A stretch of DNA of 64,000 bases from Noviluteimonas lactosilytica (GCF_020866925.1 NZ_JAJGAK010000001.1:1718189-1782188); one strand, 5' to 3'; shown: positions 25,920-34,686, counted from the first letter of the stretch. The notes: generated from the sequence alone by a model not told the origin. Numbers and translations are program-made.

Positions 25920-28028
25920 TTATCGCGGCACGGGTCGGGCGGCGAGGGCCTTGATGTCAGCGGGCACGGCTGCGTTCGTGAGGGCCGCTCCGCGAACGCG
26001 CGCACGTGCCGAGACGACGGCGAAGCGATCTTCGTCGAGGCCGATGATCGGCATCATCGCCACCGGGAAGCGCGTGCGGAGCTCGTGCATCCGTGCTTCG
26101 TCCGTCGCCAGGGCTTCGGCAAGCGACAGTGCGCCGTACGCGTCCTCGACGCGCGGCGCGATCACGCCCCATCCATACCAGCCCGAAGGGTCGGCCGGCG
26201 CCACTGCGATCGCGTGCTTGAAGTAGCCCGACGCCAACGCGATGTTGTCGTCGAGCATCGCCATCCAGCCGAGTTCGAACGCGACGGATGCGGTGTACGG
26301 GGATTCGCGCAGCAGGTGCTCGAGGCCGCGTCGCAGTTGTTCGCGCGCTTCGTTGTGCACGGTCATGTTCGCGCCCCGCGCGTCGATGCCGCGCGCGTAG
26401 GTGTCGATCAGCGCTTTCGCCGAGGCGCCCGCACGATCGTCCGGCGCCGGCTGGCCCGCCCCGCGCGCGCGCAGGAACTCGACCTGGCGCGCGAGATCGC
26501 CGTCGTAGTCGGCCGCCGCGACGACATACGCATAGATCCAATCGGTCGAACCGACGATGGATTCGAACGGTGGCGTGTATGGCGTGTCTTCGACCGGCGG
26601 CGCGTGCGCGCGTGCACGCTGCACCGGCGCGGGTCGCGCGGGCACCGTCGCCGTGCGTGTGCCGCCGACCGCGGGCACCTGCGTCCACGGGTTGTAGCTG
26701 CCTGTCTGGCAGGCTTTCAGCGAGATCGCGATCACGATCCCCAGTGCTCCCAAGATCAGCATTTCGCCGAGTTTCCTCAGCGCGCGCGCGAACGGACCCG
26801 GCGGCGGTGGCCACGGGGTGTACGGCAGCGGCTGATAGCGACGAGGGAAATTCGGCTTCGGGATCGCCGAGTGCTTGCGCGCCTGGTAGGTCGCGCGGTT
26901 GGGTGCGGTCGGCCGCACGTTGGGTCGCGCGGTCGGCCGTCGCGTGTGCGGGGTCGTCGCCGTCGGCGAACGCGCGGGTTGCGCCGCGCGCGCCCTGCGC
27001 AACAGCTGCACGCGCTCGCAATGCGCGCATTCCATGCCCGCGTAATGCTGGTGCACCGCGTCGCGCGAGCACACCACCATGCGGCCGGTCGAGCGTCGCG
27101 CGAAGGATTCGAGCAACGCCTGCCACTCGTGCGCCGCGGGCCGCCCGAAGCCGCGCGACTCGAATGCGCGATCGAACATCGCGCGCAACTCCGACGGCAT
27201 GCGTGCGTGCCCGCTGCCCGGATTCGGCGCGATGCTCGCGTTCGACCGCACGCCGTAGGCATACCAGCGACCGGCGATGCGCGAAGGAATGTCGGTCGGC
27301 ACGTTCGTCGCGATCGGTCGGCCGGTGAACGGATGGATGCCGAAGTTGAGCAACTGGAAGATCACCACCGCGAGCGCGAAGCGATCCTGCGCCTGCTCGC
27401 CGTCCGTCGTGATGCCGCCGCGCTGGAATTCCGGCGCGAGGTAATCGGGCGTGAACTGCGGCGCGGGGAAGCGTTCGCCTTCGCCCTGGATGCTGAAGCC
27501 GTCGCAATCGAGCATCGCCATGTGCAGCGACTGCCGATGGAAGCGCAGGTTCACCGGCTTGAGGTCGACGATGTAGTGATGTTGCGCGTGCAGCGCGGCG
27601 ACGACGGCGGCGAGGTTCGCGGCGAGCGTGATCTTCGGCCCCAGCCCCGTCGGCAACTGTTCCGCGCGCGCCTGCTTCTCCTGCAGGATGAGTTCGAGTT
27701 CGCACGTCGCCTGCACGTCGACCGCGGGCATCAGGAACCCGACGAAGCGCCCGTGCCGATCGTGCAACAGCGATGTCGGCCAAGCGATCTGCACGCGGCG
27801 CGACGCGCCCTCGACGATATCCGGCAAGTCGGGCGACAAGCGCAGCATCGCCGCGACCTTCCGCGCGTACGTCGCGTGGTCGATCGCGGGGTGATAAAGC
27901 TTGGCGACCAGGTGCGGCGATTCGCGCAGCAGGTAGACCGAACCGGCGCCGCCGCTCTTCACGAGTTTCGCCAGCGTGTGCCGCCGGCGCGCGTCGTCGA
28001 ACAGCGCTTCGCCGGTGCGGTCGTTCAT
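25920..28028 (-). CDS. Membrane-anchored Ser/Thr protein kinase-like protein (TerY-P triad kinase)
   Basis: A 702-residue protein. The N-terminal kinase-like domain has a glycine loop SGGAGSV (25-31), a VAKLY lysine (Lys43), catalytic loop VDLKPVN (154-160) in place of HRD, metal site LDCDGF (173-178) in place of DFG, and YLAPEF (196-201). A Cys/His cluster follows (Cys320, His326 or His328, Cys334, Cys337), resembling the zinc-ribbon-like element of TerY-P kinases, then an Arg/Pro-rich linker, one membrane segment (about 423-439) and about 260 residues that appear helical and may be extracytoplasmic. The start ATG overlaps the PP2C stop (ATGA). The kinase probably phosphorylates an unknown target, reversed by the PP2C. 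Confidence 0.85.
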   Translation of the reverse strand: MNDRTGEALFDDARRRHTLAKLVKSGGAGSVYLLRESPHLVAKLYHPAIDHATYARKVAAMLRLSPDLPDIVEGASRRVQIAWPTSLLHDRHGRFVGFLMPAVDVQATCELELILQEKQARAEQLPTGLGPKITLAANLAAVVAALHAQHHYIVDLKPVNLRFHRQSLHMAMLDCDGFSIQGEGERFPAPQFTPDYLAPEFQRGGITTDGEQAQDRFALAVVIFQLLNFGIHPFTGRPIATNVPTDIPSRIAGRWYAYGVRSNASIAPNPGSGHARMPSELRAMFDRAFESRGFGRPAAHEWQALLESFARRSTGRMVVCSRDAVHQHYAGMECAHCERVQLLRRARAAQPARSPTATTPHTRRPTARPNVRPTAPNRATYQARKHSAIPKPNFPRRYQPLPYTPWPPPPGPFARALRKLGEMLILGALGIVIAISLKACQTGSYNPWTQVPAVGGTRTATVPARPAPVQRARAHAPPVEDTPYTPPFESIVGSTDWIYAYVVAAADYDGDLARQVEFLRARGAGQPAPDDRAGASAKALIDTYARGIDARGANMTVHNEAREQLRRGLEHLLRESPYTASVAFELGWMAMLDDNIALASGYFKHAIAVAPADPSGWYGWGVIAPRVEDAYGALSLAEALATDEARMHELRTRFPVAMMPIIGLDEDRFAVVSARARVRGAALTNAAVPADIKALAARPVPR

Positions 28029-28780
28029 TCGCGCTGCAATGCGACCAGCAGGGTCTTGTCGTCGCTGGTGATGGTGTCGGTGCGCGGATCGGAGAGCGTG
28101 CCGAGCAGGGCCTGCGAACCCGTGCCGGCGTCGACGCTCACGAGATAGCGCGTGACCGGATCGAAGAACGCGCGATACGGCGCCGCGAGGTCCTTCGTCA
28201 TCGCGAACGGCATCGCGCCGTCGGACATCAGCAACACGCTCGCGACCGGCCCCGCGATCGGCGACACGCGCAGGTGCGCTTCCCACTCGTCGCCGGTGAC
28301 GAAGTAGGTTTCGTTGGCGTACTCGCCGTTCTCCGGCAGCGACACGGTGCACGCACCCGCTTCGTCGAGCGCGGCGCCGACGCCGTCGCCGATGTGGAAG
28401 AACCAGCCGCCATCGCGATCGGCGACAACGCCGACCAGCGTCGCGGCGAAATGCGCGAGTTCGGCGCCGTCGCGCGTCGCACGTTCGGCCAATGCAGCGC
28501 GCGCGGACGCGATCGCATCGCGCGCGCATACCGTCATCGCATCGAGCGATGCGGACGGCGCGATCGCGCCATCGCGCACGCGCGCAGCGACGAACGCAAC
28601 GACCTCCGCCGACAACGCTTGCGCGCCTTCATGGCTGCGCGGCTGCGACCCCGCGCCATCGCACACGACCGCGATCAGCACCTCGCCTTCGCACGTGCGT
28701 GCGAAGGCATCCTGGCAGGGAAGGCCGCCGTCGACATGCGATCGTCCGATCGCCGCCGCGGCGCAGACATGCCACGGCAT
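28025..28780 (-). CDS. PP2C-family serine/threonine phosphatase (TerY-P triad)
   Basis: A 251-residue PP2C-like phosphatase with the metal-binding motifs VCDGAG (39-44), HIGDGVGA (129-136), MSDGAM (185-190) and a C-terminal SDDKT (239-243). These metal ligands suggest an active enzyme. It starts MPWHVCAAAAIGRSHV and is coupled to the kinase gene (ATGA) and three bases from the VWA gene, so the three form one translational unit. It presumably removes phosphate placed by the kinase. Confidence 0.9.
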   Translation of the reverse strand: MPWHVCAAAAIGRSHVDGGLPCQDAFARTCEGEVLIAVVCDGAGSQPRSHEGAQALSAEVVAFVAARVRDGAIAPSASLDAMTVCARDAIASARAALAERATRDGAELAHFAATLVGVVADRDGGWFFHIGDGVGAALDEAGACTVSLPENGEYANETYFVTGDEWEAHLRVSPIAGPVASVLLMSDGAMPFAMTKDLAAPYRAFFDPVTRYLVSVDAGTGSQALLGTLSDPRTDTITSDDKTLLVALQRE

Positions 28781-28783
28781 CGA

Positions 28784-29467
28784 TCAGGTCGGCGCCGCCG
28801 ACCACGTGTCGGCGGAAGGCAGCTGCGCCTGGCCGCCCGGGCGCGCTTGCGAGACGACCTTCATGCTCGCGCTCAACCACAGGAAGAGTTCGCGGAACTT
28901 CAGGCCGTCGAGCTGCTTCACCGCGGCCACACCCTTGCTGCTGAACTCGCCCATCGTCGCGGCATCCGCGCCGGCGCCGACGGCGAGCGGGAACACCGCG
29001 ACCTTGTTCGCGCCTTCGGCCTGGCGGCAACGGTCCGCGGCCTGCTGCCACGCGTCGGTCGGATTGCCGTCGGACATCAGGAACAGCCACGGACGCGTGT
29101 ACGCGACGCCCGCCGACTTGAACTGCAGCTTCTGCTCTTCGATCTTGTCGAGCGCGAGTTCGACGGCCTGCCCGGTGGGCGTCGTGCCGTTGGCTTCGAG
29201 CACCGGCGCGGTGAAGTCCATCGCGTCCTGCCAATCGCCGACGACGCTCACGCCGTCGTTGCCGCCGAACTCGACGAGCAGCAGGCGCACGCGCTTGGCG
29301 GCGATCGCGTCGGCCTTGAGTTCCTCTTCCAGCAACTTCAGGCCCGCGTTCAACTGGTCCATCGGTGCGCCCGCCATGCTGCCGGAGCAATCGAGCACGA
29401 GCACGAGCGGCGTGCGCTGTTCGGTGTTGTCGACGAGCGCGACGTCGGGGATGACGGGCTGGTTCAT
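28784..29467 (-). CDS. TerY-like von Willebrand factor A domain protein
   Basis: A 227-residue protein made almost wholly of one VWA domain with an intact metal-ion-dependent adhesion site: DCSGS (26-30), Thr in NGTTPTG (93-99) and Asp in MSDGNPTD (131-138). TerY-type VWA proteins are partners of PP2C and kinase proteins in the TerY-P triad. No signal peptide is seen, so it should be cytoplasmic. The ATG at 29467 is preferred because the region further upstream holds a terminator hairpin. It is the first gene of the tight three-gene unit. Confidence 0.88.
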   Translation of the reverse strand: MNQPVIPDVALVDNTEQRTPLVLVLDCSGSMAGAPMDQLNAGLKLLEEELKADAIAAKRVRLLLVEFGGNDGVSVVGDWQDAMDFTAPVLEANGTTPTGQAVELALDKIEEQKLQFKSAGVAYTRPWLFLMSDGNPTDAWQQAADRCRQAEGANKVAVFPLAVGAGADAATMGEFSSKGVAAVKQLDGLKFRELFLWLSASMKVVSQARPGGQAQLPSADTWSAAPT

Positions 29468-29522
29468 GGTGTTCCCGGATGCAAGGCCTGCGGCAGTGTG
29501 CATGGACGCGGCCTGCAAGAAA

Positions 29523-29550
29523 ATGGGCGCGCCCCCGAGGACGCGCCCAT
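29523..29550 (-). terminator. Terminator between the lipoprotein gene and the VWA gene
   Basis: A 9-base-pair stem (ATGGGCGCG / CGCGCCCAT) is followed on the minus strand by TTTTCTT, a reasonable intrinsic terminator. It separates the LysM-lipoprotein pair from the VWA-PP2C-kinase unit, or attenuates read-through between them. Confidence 0.65.
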
Positions 29551-29580
29551 GCGCTGTGCGCTTCCGGTAGCGGCCCCGCG

Positions 29581-30090
29581 TTACTTCACGTCGAACTCGC
29601 GCGTCTGCGCGACGTTGCCGTCGAGCATCACTTCGACCTTGTACTTGCCCGCCGGCCACGGGTTGCTGTTGGTGATCTCGAAGTCGAACACCTGGTCGCC
29701 CTGCAGCGACACGTCGCGCGCTTCTTCGTTGACCACCTGGTTGCTGTCGAGGTGCGACCACTTCGCGGCGAGCTTCGACGGCACCGCGACGGCGGCGTCG
29801 GCCGTGCGCGTCGTGACCGCGGCGATGATCTTGTCCTTCGTGCCGAACGTGGTCTTCGGCGCGGTGATTTTCATGTCGGTGCCGGCGGCGGAGCCGAGAT
29901 CGACGCTGACGACCTGCGCGCCGGCGGGGGCGGGCGTCGCCGGCGGCAACGGCGCGGGCGCCGGCATCGTGGCGGTGGTCGACGGCGTGGTGGTCGCCGG
30001 CACTTCGGCTTCGCGCTTCTTGCAGCCGGCGATGGCGATGACCGCGACCAGCGCGATCGCGGAGACCTGGATCAGTCGAACAGGCTTCAT
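29581..30090 (-). CDS. Lipoprotein of unknown function
   Basis: A 169-residue lipoprotein: signal peptide with lipobox Ile-Ala-Gly-Cys (Cys23), a Thr/Pro/Ala-rich linker (about 29-58) and a beta-rich domain (about 60-169) with TDMKITAPKTTFGTKDKI and NPWPAGKYKVEVMLDG. The second part looks like an immunoglobulin-like or Ca-binding beta domain, but no family is assigned. It is 25 bases downstream of the LysM gene and upstream of the VWA gene, all on the minus strand. Confidence 0.75.
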   Translation of the reverse strand: MKPVRLIQVSAIALVAVIAIAGCKKREAEVPATTTPSTTATMPAPAPLPPATPAPAGAQVVSVDLGSAAGTDMKITAPKTTFGTKDKIIAAVTTRTADAAVAVPSKLAAKWSHLDSNQVVNEEARDVSLQGDQVFDFEITNSNPWPAGKYKVEVMLDGNVAQTREFDVK

Positions 30091-30115
30091 GTCGGGGGTC
30101 CTTCTGATGGGGGGA

Positions 30116-30457
30116 TCAATGCGGCGTGTCGGGCGAGCCGTCGCCATCGAGGTCGATGGCCGGGATCTTCAGCACCTGTCCGGGCTGGATCCGGTCGGGA
30201 TCGTCGAGCTGGTCGCGGTTGGCGTCGAAGATCGCCTTCCATTTGCTCGCGCGGCCGTAGTGGTCCTTCGCGATGTGCGACAGCGTGTCGCCCTTCTTCA
30301 CGGTGTAGGTGGTTTCTTCCGGCGCGATGCCTTCGCCGCGCACGGTGCCGGTCACGCCGCTGAAGTCGGGCTTCTCCGGGATCTCGCCTTCGTTGCCGCG
30401 AACAGTGCCCTTCACGCCACTGAAGTCGGGGACGCCAGGCTTGCGTTCGTTGGTCAT
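30116..30457 (-). CDS. LysM domain protein with duplicated N-terminal segment
   Basis: A 113-residue protein without a signal peptide. Two copies of a 20-residue unit containing PDFSGVxGTVRG (residues 10-21 and 30-41) precede one LysM domain (about 50-98, YTVKKGDTLSHIAKDHYG and IQPGQVLKIP). The LysM part resembles the YgaU/Kbp group. LysM domains bind peptidoglycan or related glycans, but a cytoplasmic role as in Kbp is possible. It is the first gene of the minus-strand run leading into the signalling triad. Confidence 0.82.
   Translation of the reverse strand: MTNERKPGVPDFSGVKGTVRGNEGEIPEKPDFSGVTGTVRGEGIAPEETTYTVKKGDTLSHIAKDHYGRASKWKAIFDANRDQLDDPDRIQPGQVLKIPAIDLDGDGSPDTPH
30335..30430. repeat. 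Two-copy 60-base tandem duplication in the LysM gene
   Basis: The 36-base stretches at 30335-30370 and 30395-30430 are identical at all but five positions and lie exactly 60 bases apart, so the duplication keeps the reading frame. It accounts for the repeated PDFSGVxGTVRG unit. Confidence 0.8.
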
Positions 30458-30553
30458 TGCACGGTGCTCCCCCCGGCGTGGGGAATGCCGGGGACGGAAC
30501 GCAGGGAAGCACGCGGCGCGTTAAGGCCGCCTCACCGCGTCGTGCTGACCGCG

Positions 30554-31369
30554 TCACTGGCGCAGCGCGCGAACCTCGACGGGCGGCGCGAGGCCGGGCG
30601 TGCCGCGCCACGGATTGATGTCGAGGCCGCCGCGGCGCGTGTACAGCGCTTCGACCGACAGGCGTTCGGGACGGCAGCGCGCGAGGAGATCGACGTAGAT
30701 GCGTTCGACGCATTGCTCGTGGAACTCGGCGTGGTCGCGGAAGCTCACGAGATATCGCAGCAAGCCGGCGGCATCGATGCGCGGACCGCGATAGTCGATG
30801 CGTACTTCCGCCCAGTCGGGCTGGCCGGTGACGGGACAGTTGGATTTCAGCAGGCCCGAACGCAGGCGCTGTTCGACGATGTCTTCGCCGCACGACAGGT
30901 AAGCAGCATTCGGCGGACCGTAATCGTCGATCGCGACATCGAGCGCATCGACATCGATCACGTCGTTCGCCTCCGTCGCCATCGGCGGCAATCCGAAGCG
31001 CACGTCGACCGGCGCGCCCGCGGCTTCCGACAGATCCGCCGCGATGCGCACGCGCACGTCGTCGGCGCTGTCGAAGCGCGTCGCGTTGAATGAGTTCAGA
31101 TAGAGCTTCAGCGACTTGGATTCGACCAGGTTCGGCGAATCGGCCGGCACGCTGAAGGTCGCGACGTCGACCACGGGCTTGCCGCGCGCATCCAGCCACG
31201 AGAGTTCGTACGCGTGCCAGCGATCGCGGCCGGCGAACGGCAGCGTGCCGTCGGCGGCGATGCCGAGCGCCGTGCGCCCAAGCGTGCGCGCGATGGGGAA
31301 CAGGAGGCCGGCATCGTAGTGCCGCGGATAGTCGACCGGGCGGCCGAGGGGGAGCTCATGGGACGTCAT
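30554..31369 (-). CDS. queF: NADPH-dependent 7-cyano-7-deazaguanine reductase QueF
   Basis: A 271-residue protein of the long, two-domain (YqcD/QueF type II) class. It reduces preQ0 to preQ1 in queuosine synthesis. The NADPH-binding motif ESKSLKLY (83-90) and catalytic Cys178 in [13 protein letters not shown] with Asp185 are present. It is a single gene here, not linked to other que genes. A 79-base gap separates it from the divergent permease. Confidence 0.96.
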   Translation of the reverse strand: MTSHELPLGRPVDYPRHYDAGLLFPIARTLGRTALGIAADGTLPFAGRDRWHAYELSWLDARGKPVVDVATFSVPADSPNLVESKSLKLYLNSFNATRFDSADDVRVRIAADLSEAAGAPVDVRFGLPPMATEANDVIDVDALDVAIDDYGPPNAAYLSCGEDIVEQRLRSGLLKSNCPVTGQPDWAEVRIDYRGPRIDAAGLLRYLVSFRDHAEFHEQCVERIYVDLLARCRPERLSVEALYTRRGGLDINPWRGTPGLAPPVEVRALRQ

Positions 31370-31448
31370 CCCCGCATTCTACGAAGGGGACTCGCACTCC
31401 GCGCGTAACCGTGCGACGCTCGGCCGTCACCCGGGGGATAGACACACG

Positions 31449-32786
31449 ATGGACCAGCGTTCGCAACCCGCGCTCGGCGCAGTCCACGGCGAGGCCGCGC
31501 TCATCCGTGCGGTCGGCACGTTCGCGCTGACCGCCGCGGTCATCAACGTGATCATCGGCGGCGGGATCTTCCGCATGCCCGCTTCGCTGTCGTCGCAGGT
31601 CGGCCTCGCGGCGCCGCTCGCGCTCATCGCCGGTGCGATCGCGATCATCCCGATCGCGCTGTGCTTCTCCGCCGTCGGCAGCCGCGTCTCCGCGACCGGC
31701 GGCCCGTACACGTACCTCACCGCGACCTTCGGCCAGTTCGCCGGATTCATCGCGGGCGCGCTGATGTGGATCAGCAACATCACCTCGAGCGCGGGCGTGG
31801 CCGCCGCGTTGTCGGAGCAGGTCGCGAACCTCGTGCCTTCGCTCGCCGGCCCGGTGCCGCGCGCGATGGTGATCACCGGCGTGTACGCGGTGCTGTTCGC
31901 GCTGAATGCGTTCGGCGTGAAGCTCGGCGCGCGTGCGATCGTCGCGCTCGCGACGCTCAAGCTCACGCCGCTGTTCCTGCTCGCGGCGATCGGCATCTGG
32001 TTCGTCGACTGGAGCCAGGTCAGTTTCTCGCTCGGCGCCGTGCCGTCATGGACCGCGCTCGGCGCATCGATGGCGCTGGTGATGTTCGCGTACTCGGGCA
32101 TGGAAACCGCGCTCGTGCCGTCCGGCGAACTGCGCGATCCCTCGCGCAACGTGCCGCGCGCGACGGTCGCGGCGATTCTGCTCGTCGTGCTGCTCTACCT
32201 CGGGTTGCAGATCGTCGGACAGGGCGTGCTGGGCCTCGGCCTCGGCAAGAGCCCGGTGCCGGTCGCCGATACGGCGGCTGCGTTGTGGGAACCGGCGCGC
32301 GTCGTGTTCCTGGTCACCGCGTGCATCTCGATGACGGGCTTCCTGATGGGCAACCTGCTCGGCACGTCGCGCCTGGTCTACGCGCTGGGTCGCGACGGTT
32401 ACCTGCCGCGCGTCTTCGGTCGCGTGTCCGAATCGCACCGCGTGCCGATCAACGCGCTGATCGCGCACGCGGTGCCGGCCTGGATCCTCGCGATCGCGGG
32501 CAGCTTCGACACCCTCGCGCTGATTTCCGGCGGCGCGATCTGCCTGGTCTACGGCCTCGTGAGCCTCTCGGCGTGGCGCGCGCAGCGCACCGACATGCGC
32601 GAACGAGAGAACGTCACGCCGTTCCTGCTGCCGGGCGGCGCGTTCATTCCCGCGCTCGCGGTCGTGTCGATGGTGCTGATCGTCTTCACGCTGACGAAGA
32701 AGGAATTCGCGGCGATCGGCATCGCGCTGGCGGTGCTCGTCGCGATCTACGCGGGGCTGCACTGGCATCGGCGCGGAAGGGCGTAA
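31449..32786 (+). CDS. APC family amino acid permease
   Basis: A 445-residue membrane protein with about 12 membrane segments. The first segment contains the APC substrate-binding GGGIFRMP (near residues 37-44). The stretch FAYSGMETALVPSGELRDPSRNVPRA is typical of the amino acid-polyamine-organocation superfamily. The substrate is unknown. It starts MDQRSQPALG and is convergent with zapE, with 13 bases between the stops. Confidence 0.9.
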   Translation: MDQRSQPALGAVHGEAALIRAVGTFALTAAVINVIIGGGIFRMPASLSSQVGLAAPLALIAGAIAIIPIALCFSAVGSRVSATGGPYTYLTATFGQFAGFIAGALMWISNITSSAGVAAALSEQVANLVPSLAGPVPRAMVITGVYAVLFALNAFGVKLGARAIVALATLKLTPLFLLAAIGIWFVDWSQVSFSLGAVPSWTALGASMALVMFAYSGMETALVPSGELRDPSRNVPRATVAAILLVVLLYLGLQIVGQGVLGLGLGKSPVPVADTAAALWEPARVVFLVTACISMTGFLMGNLLGTSRLVYALGRDGYLPRVFGRVSESHRVPINALIAHAVPAWILAIAGSFDTLALISGGAICLVYGLVSLSAWRAQRTDMRERENVTPFLLPGGAFIPALAVVSMVLIVFTLTKKEFAAIGIALAVLVAIYAGLHWHRRGRA

Positions 32787-32799
32787 CGCAAAGCCCGCC

Positions 32800-33897
32800 T
32801 TACGGCCGATGTTCCTGGGCGAGGTATTCCGCCGACTGCATTTCGATCAACCGCGACGCCGTGCGTTCGAACGCATGCTTCAGCCGGTCGCCCGAGTACA
32901 GGTCGATCGGCGCGGCATCGGCGGTGCAGACGAGGTTGACGTGGCGGTCGTACACCTCGTCGATGAGGTGCACGAAGCGACGCGCCGCGTCGTCCTTCTC
33001 GTTCGTCAATCGCGGGATGCCGCCGAGCAACACCGTGTGGCACTCGCGCGCGAGCTCGATGTAATCCGACGTGCCGCGCGGACCTTCGCAGAGCGCGGCG
33101 AAGTCGAACCACGCCATGCCTTCGGCGCGCGCACGCGCGGGAATCTCGCGGCCGTCGACCACGAATGGCCCGTCTTCGCGCGGGCAGCCGTGGCTCAACT
33201 CCTCCCAGCGCTCGCGCAACCACGCATTCGACTGCGGCTCCAGCGGCGCGCAATACACGGGTGACCGCGTCAACGCACGCAAGCGATAGTCGCGCGGACT
33301 GTCGAGGTGCACGACAACGCAGTGTTTTTCGATCAGCGCGATCGCGGGCAGGAAGCGCGCGCGCTGCAGGCCGTCCTTGTACAGCTCCGGGGGCGCTGCG
33401 TTCGACGAGGTCACCAGCACCACGCCTTCGGCGAACAGCCGATCGAGCAGGCGCGCGAGCAGCATCGCGTCGCCGATGTCGCTGACGAAGAATTCGTCGA
33501 GCACCAGTACGCGCAGGGATTCGCGCCATTGCTTCGCGATCGCGGCCAGCGGATCGCGTTCGCCGGTGTGTTCGCGCAGGCGCTCGTGCACTTCGCGCAT
33601 GAAGCGGTGGAAGTGCGTGCGGCGCTTCTGTTCGATCGGCAATTGATCGAAGAACAGGTCGATCAGGAACGTCTTGCCGCGACCGACGCCGCCCCACAGG
33701 TACAGGCCGCGCGGCGCTTCACGCGTGTCTTTGCCGAACAGGCGCGACAGGAAACCGCCGTCGTTCGCCGGCGCGACGAGCGCGGCATGTAGGCGATCGA
33801 GTTCGGCGAGTGCGGCGTGCTGCGCCGGATCGTCCTGCCATTCGCCGCGCGCGACGCCGGCGGCATAGGCCGCCGACGGCTGCATCGAAGCACTCAT
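32800..33897 (-). CDS. zapE: Cell division protein ZapE (AFG1-like ATPase)
   Basis: A 365-residue P-loop ATPase with Walker A GGVGRGKT (69-76), Walker B VLVLDEFFVSDIGDAMLL and sensor TSN in VLVTSSNAAPPELYKDG, as in ZapE/YhcM/Afg1. ZapE helps regulate the Z-ring in Escherichia coli. The start MSASMQPSAAYAAG overlaps the stop of the upstream hydrolase by four bases (ATGA). Confidence 0.93.
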   Translation of the reverse strand: MSASMQPSAAYAAGVARGEWQDDPAQHAALAELDRLHAALVAPANDGGFLSRLFGKDTREAPRGLYLWGGVGRGKTFLIDLFFDQLPIEQKRRTHFHRFMREVHERLREHTGERDPLAAIAKQWRESLRVLVLDEFFVSDIGDAMLLARLLDRLFAEGVVLVTSSNAAPPELYKDGLQRARFLPAIALIEKHCVVVHLDSPRDYRLRALTRSPVYCAPLEPQSNAWLRERWEELSHGCPREDGPFVVDGREIPARARAEGMAWFDFAALCEGPRGTSDYIELARECHTVLLGGIPRLTNEKDDAARRFVHLIDEVYDRHVNLVCTADAAPIDLYSGDRLKHAFERTASRLIEMQSAEYLAQEHRP

Positions 33898-34616
33898 GCG
33901 CCCGGCAACCAGGGACGCACGCCGGCCTTGATCGCCCCGCGCAGGTCCATCAACTTGCGATGGAAGAAGTGGCTGGTTTCGGGCATCAGCACGAATTCCG
34001 GCGGCGGCTTCAGCGTGTCGACCCACGCCTTCACCGCTTCGGCGTCGACGATTTCGTCTTCGGCGCCCTGGATCACCAGCCACGGGCAGTTCGGATGCGC
34101 GATGTCTTCGAAGTCCCAGCTGCGGCCCACGGGCGGCGCGATCGACAGCAACAGGCCGGGCTTCAGTTCCGACGCGAGCTTGTACGAGATGTAGGCGCCG
34201 AAGCTGAAACCGCCAAGCCACAACGTCGCATCGGGAAACTTATTGCGCACCCACGCGACCACCGCGCGCAGATCGTCGGCTTCGCCGCGGCCTTCGTCGA
34301 ACTCGCCCGCGGACTGGCCGACGCTGCGGAAGTTGAAGCGCACGGTGTTCGCGCCGCTTTCGCGCAGGGCGCGCGCGGCCATCGTCACGACCTTGTTGTG
34401 CATCGAGCCGCCCTCGGTCGAGAGCGGATGGCAGATCACCGCGACGATCTTCGCGGAACCGGCGTCGGCATCCGCGCCGGGCGCACCGGCGTCGCCGGGC
34501 TGCGTATCGGACGCGGGTTCGGCGTCATCGCATGCGGCTTCGATGCGGCCGGCCGGGCCATCGATGAAGAAGGCATGGTCGGCGGGGGCGACGCCAGGGG
34601 GCGTTGGAGAGGACAT
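33894..34616 (-). CDS. Alpha/beta hydrolase (dienelactone hydrolase-like)
   Basis: A 240-residue alpha/beta hydrolase of the COG2945 type, with CHPLSTEGGSMHNKV (62-76), nucleophile GFSFG (136-140, Ser138), an acid in QGAEDEIVD and His in MPETSHFFH. Residues 29-55 form an Asp/Ala/Gly-rich insertion not typical of the family. The substrate is unknown. Its stop overlaps the zapE start, so the two are co-translated. The start MSSPTPPGV is chosen over an in-frame ATG 13 codons upstream. Confidence 0.87.
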   Translation of the reverse strand: MSSPTPPGVAPADHAFFIDGPAGRIEAACDDAEPASDTQPGDAGAPGADADAGSAKIVAVICHPLSTEGGSMHNKVVTMAARALRESGANTVRFNFRSVGQSAGEFDEGRGEADDLRAVVAWVRNKFPDATLWLGGFSFGAYISYKLASELKPGLLLSIAPPVGRSWDFEDIAHPNCPWLVIQGAEDEIVDAEAVKAWVDTLKPPPEFVLMPETSHFFHRKLMDLRGAIKAGVRPWLPGA

Positions 34617-34686
34617 GCGGGAAATGATGCACGAGGAGCGGTTCAGACCGTGCAATGCCGGTCGGGCCGCGGGGTCCGGAAACGAA

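Noticed and set aside
27773-31093. A 1106-codon open frame on the plus strand opposite the signalling cluster
   Set aside because: It lies antisense to five well-supported genes; high G+C content removes stop codons from the opposite strand. Its composition is Arg/Ala-rich without domains.
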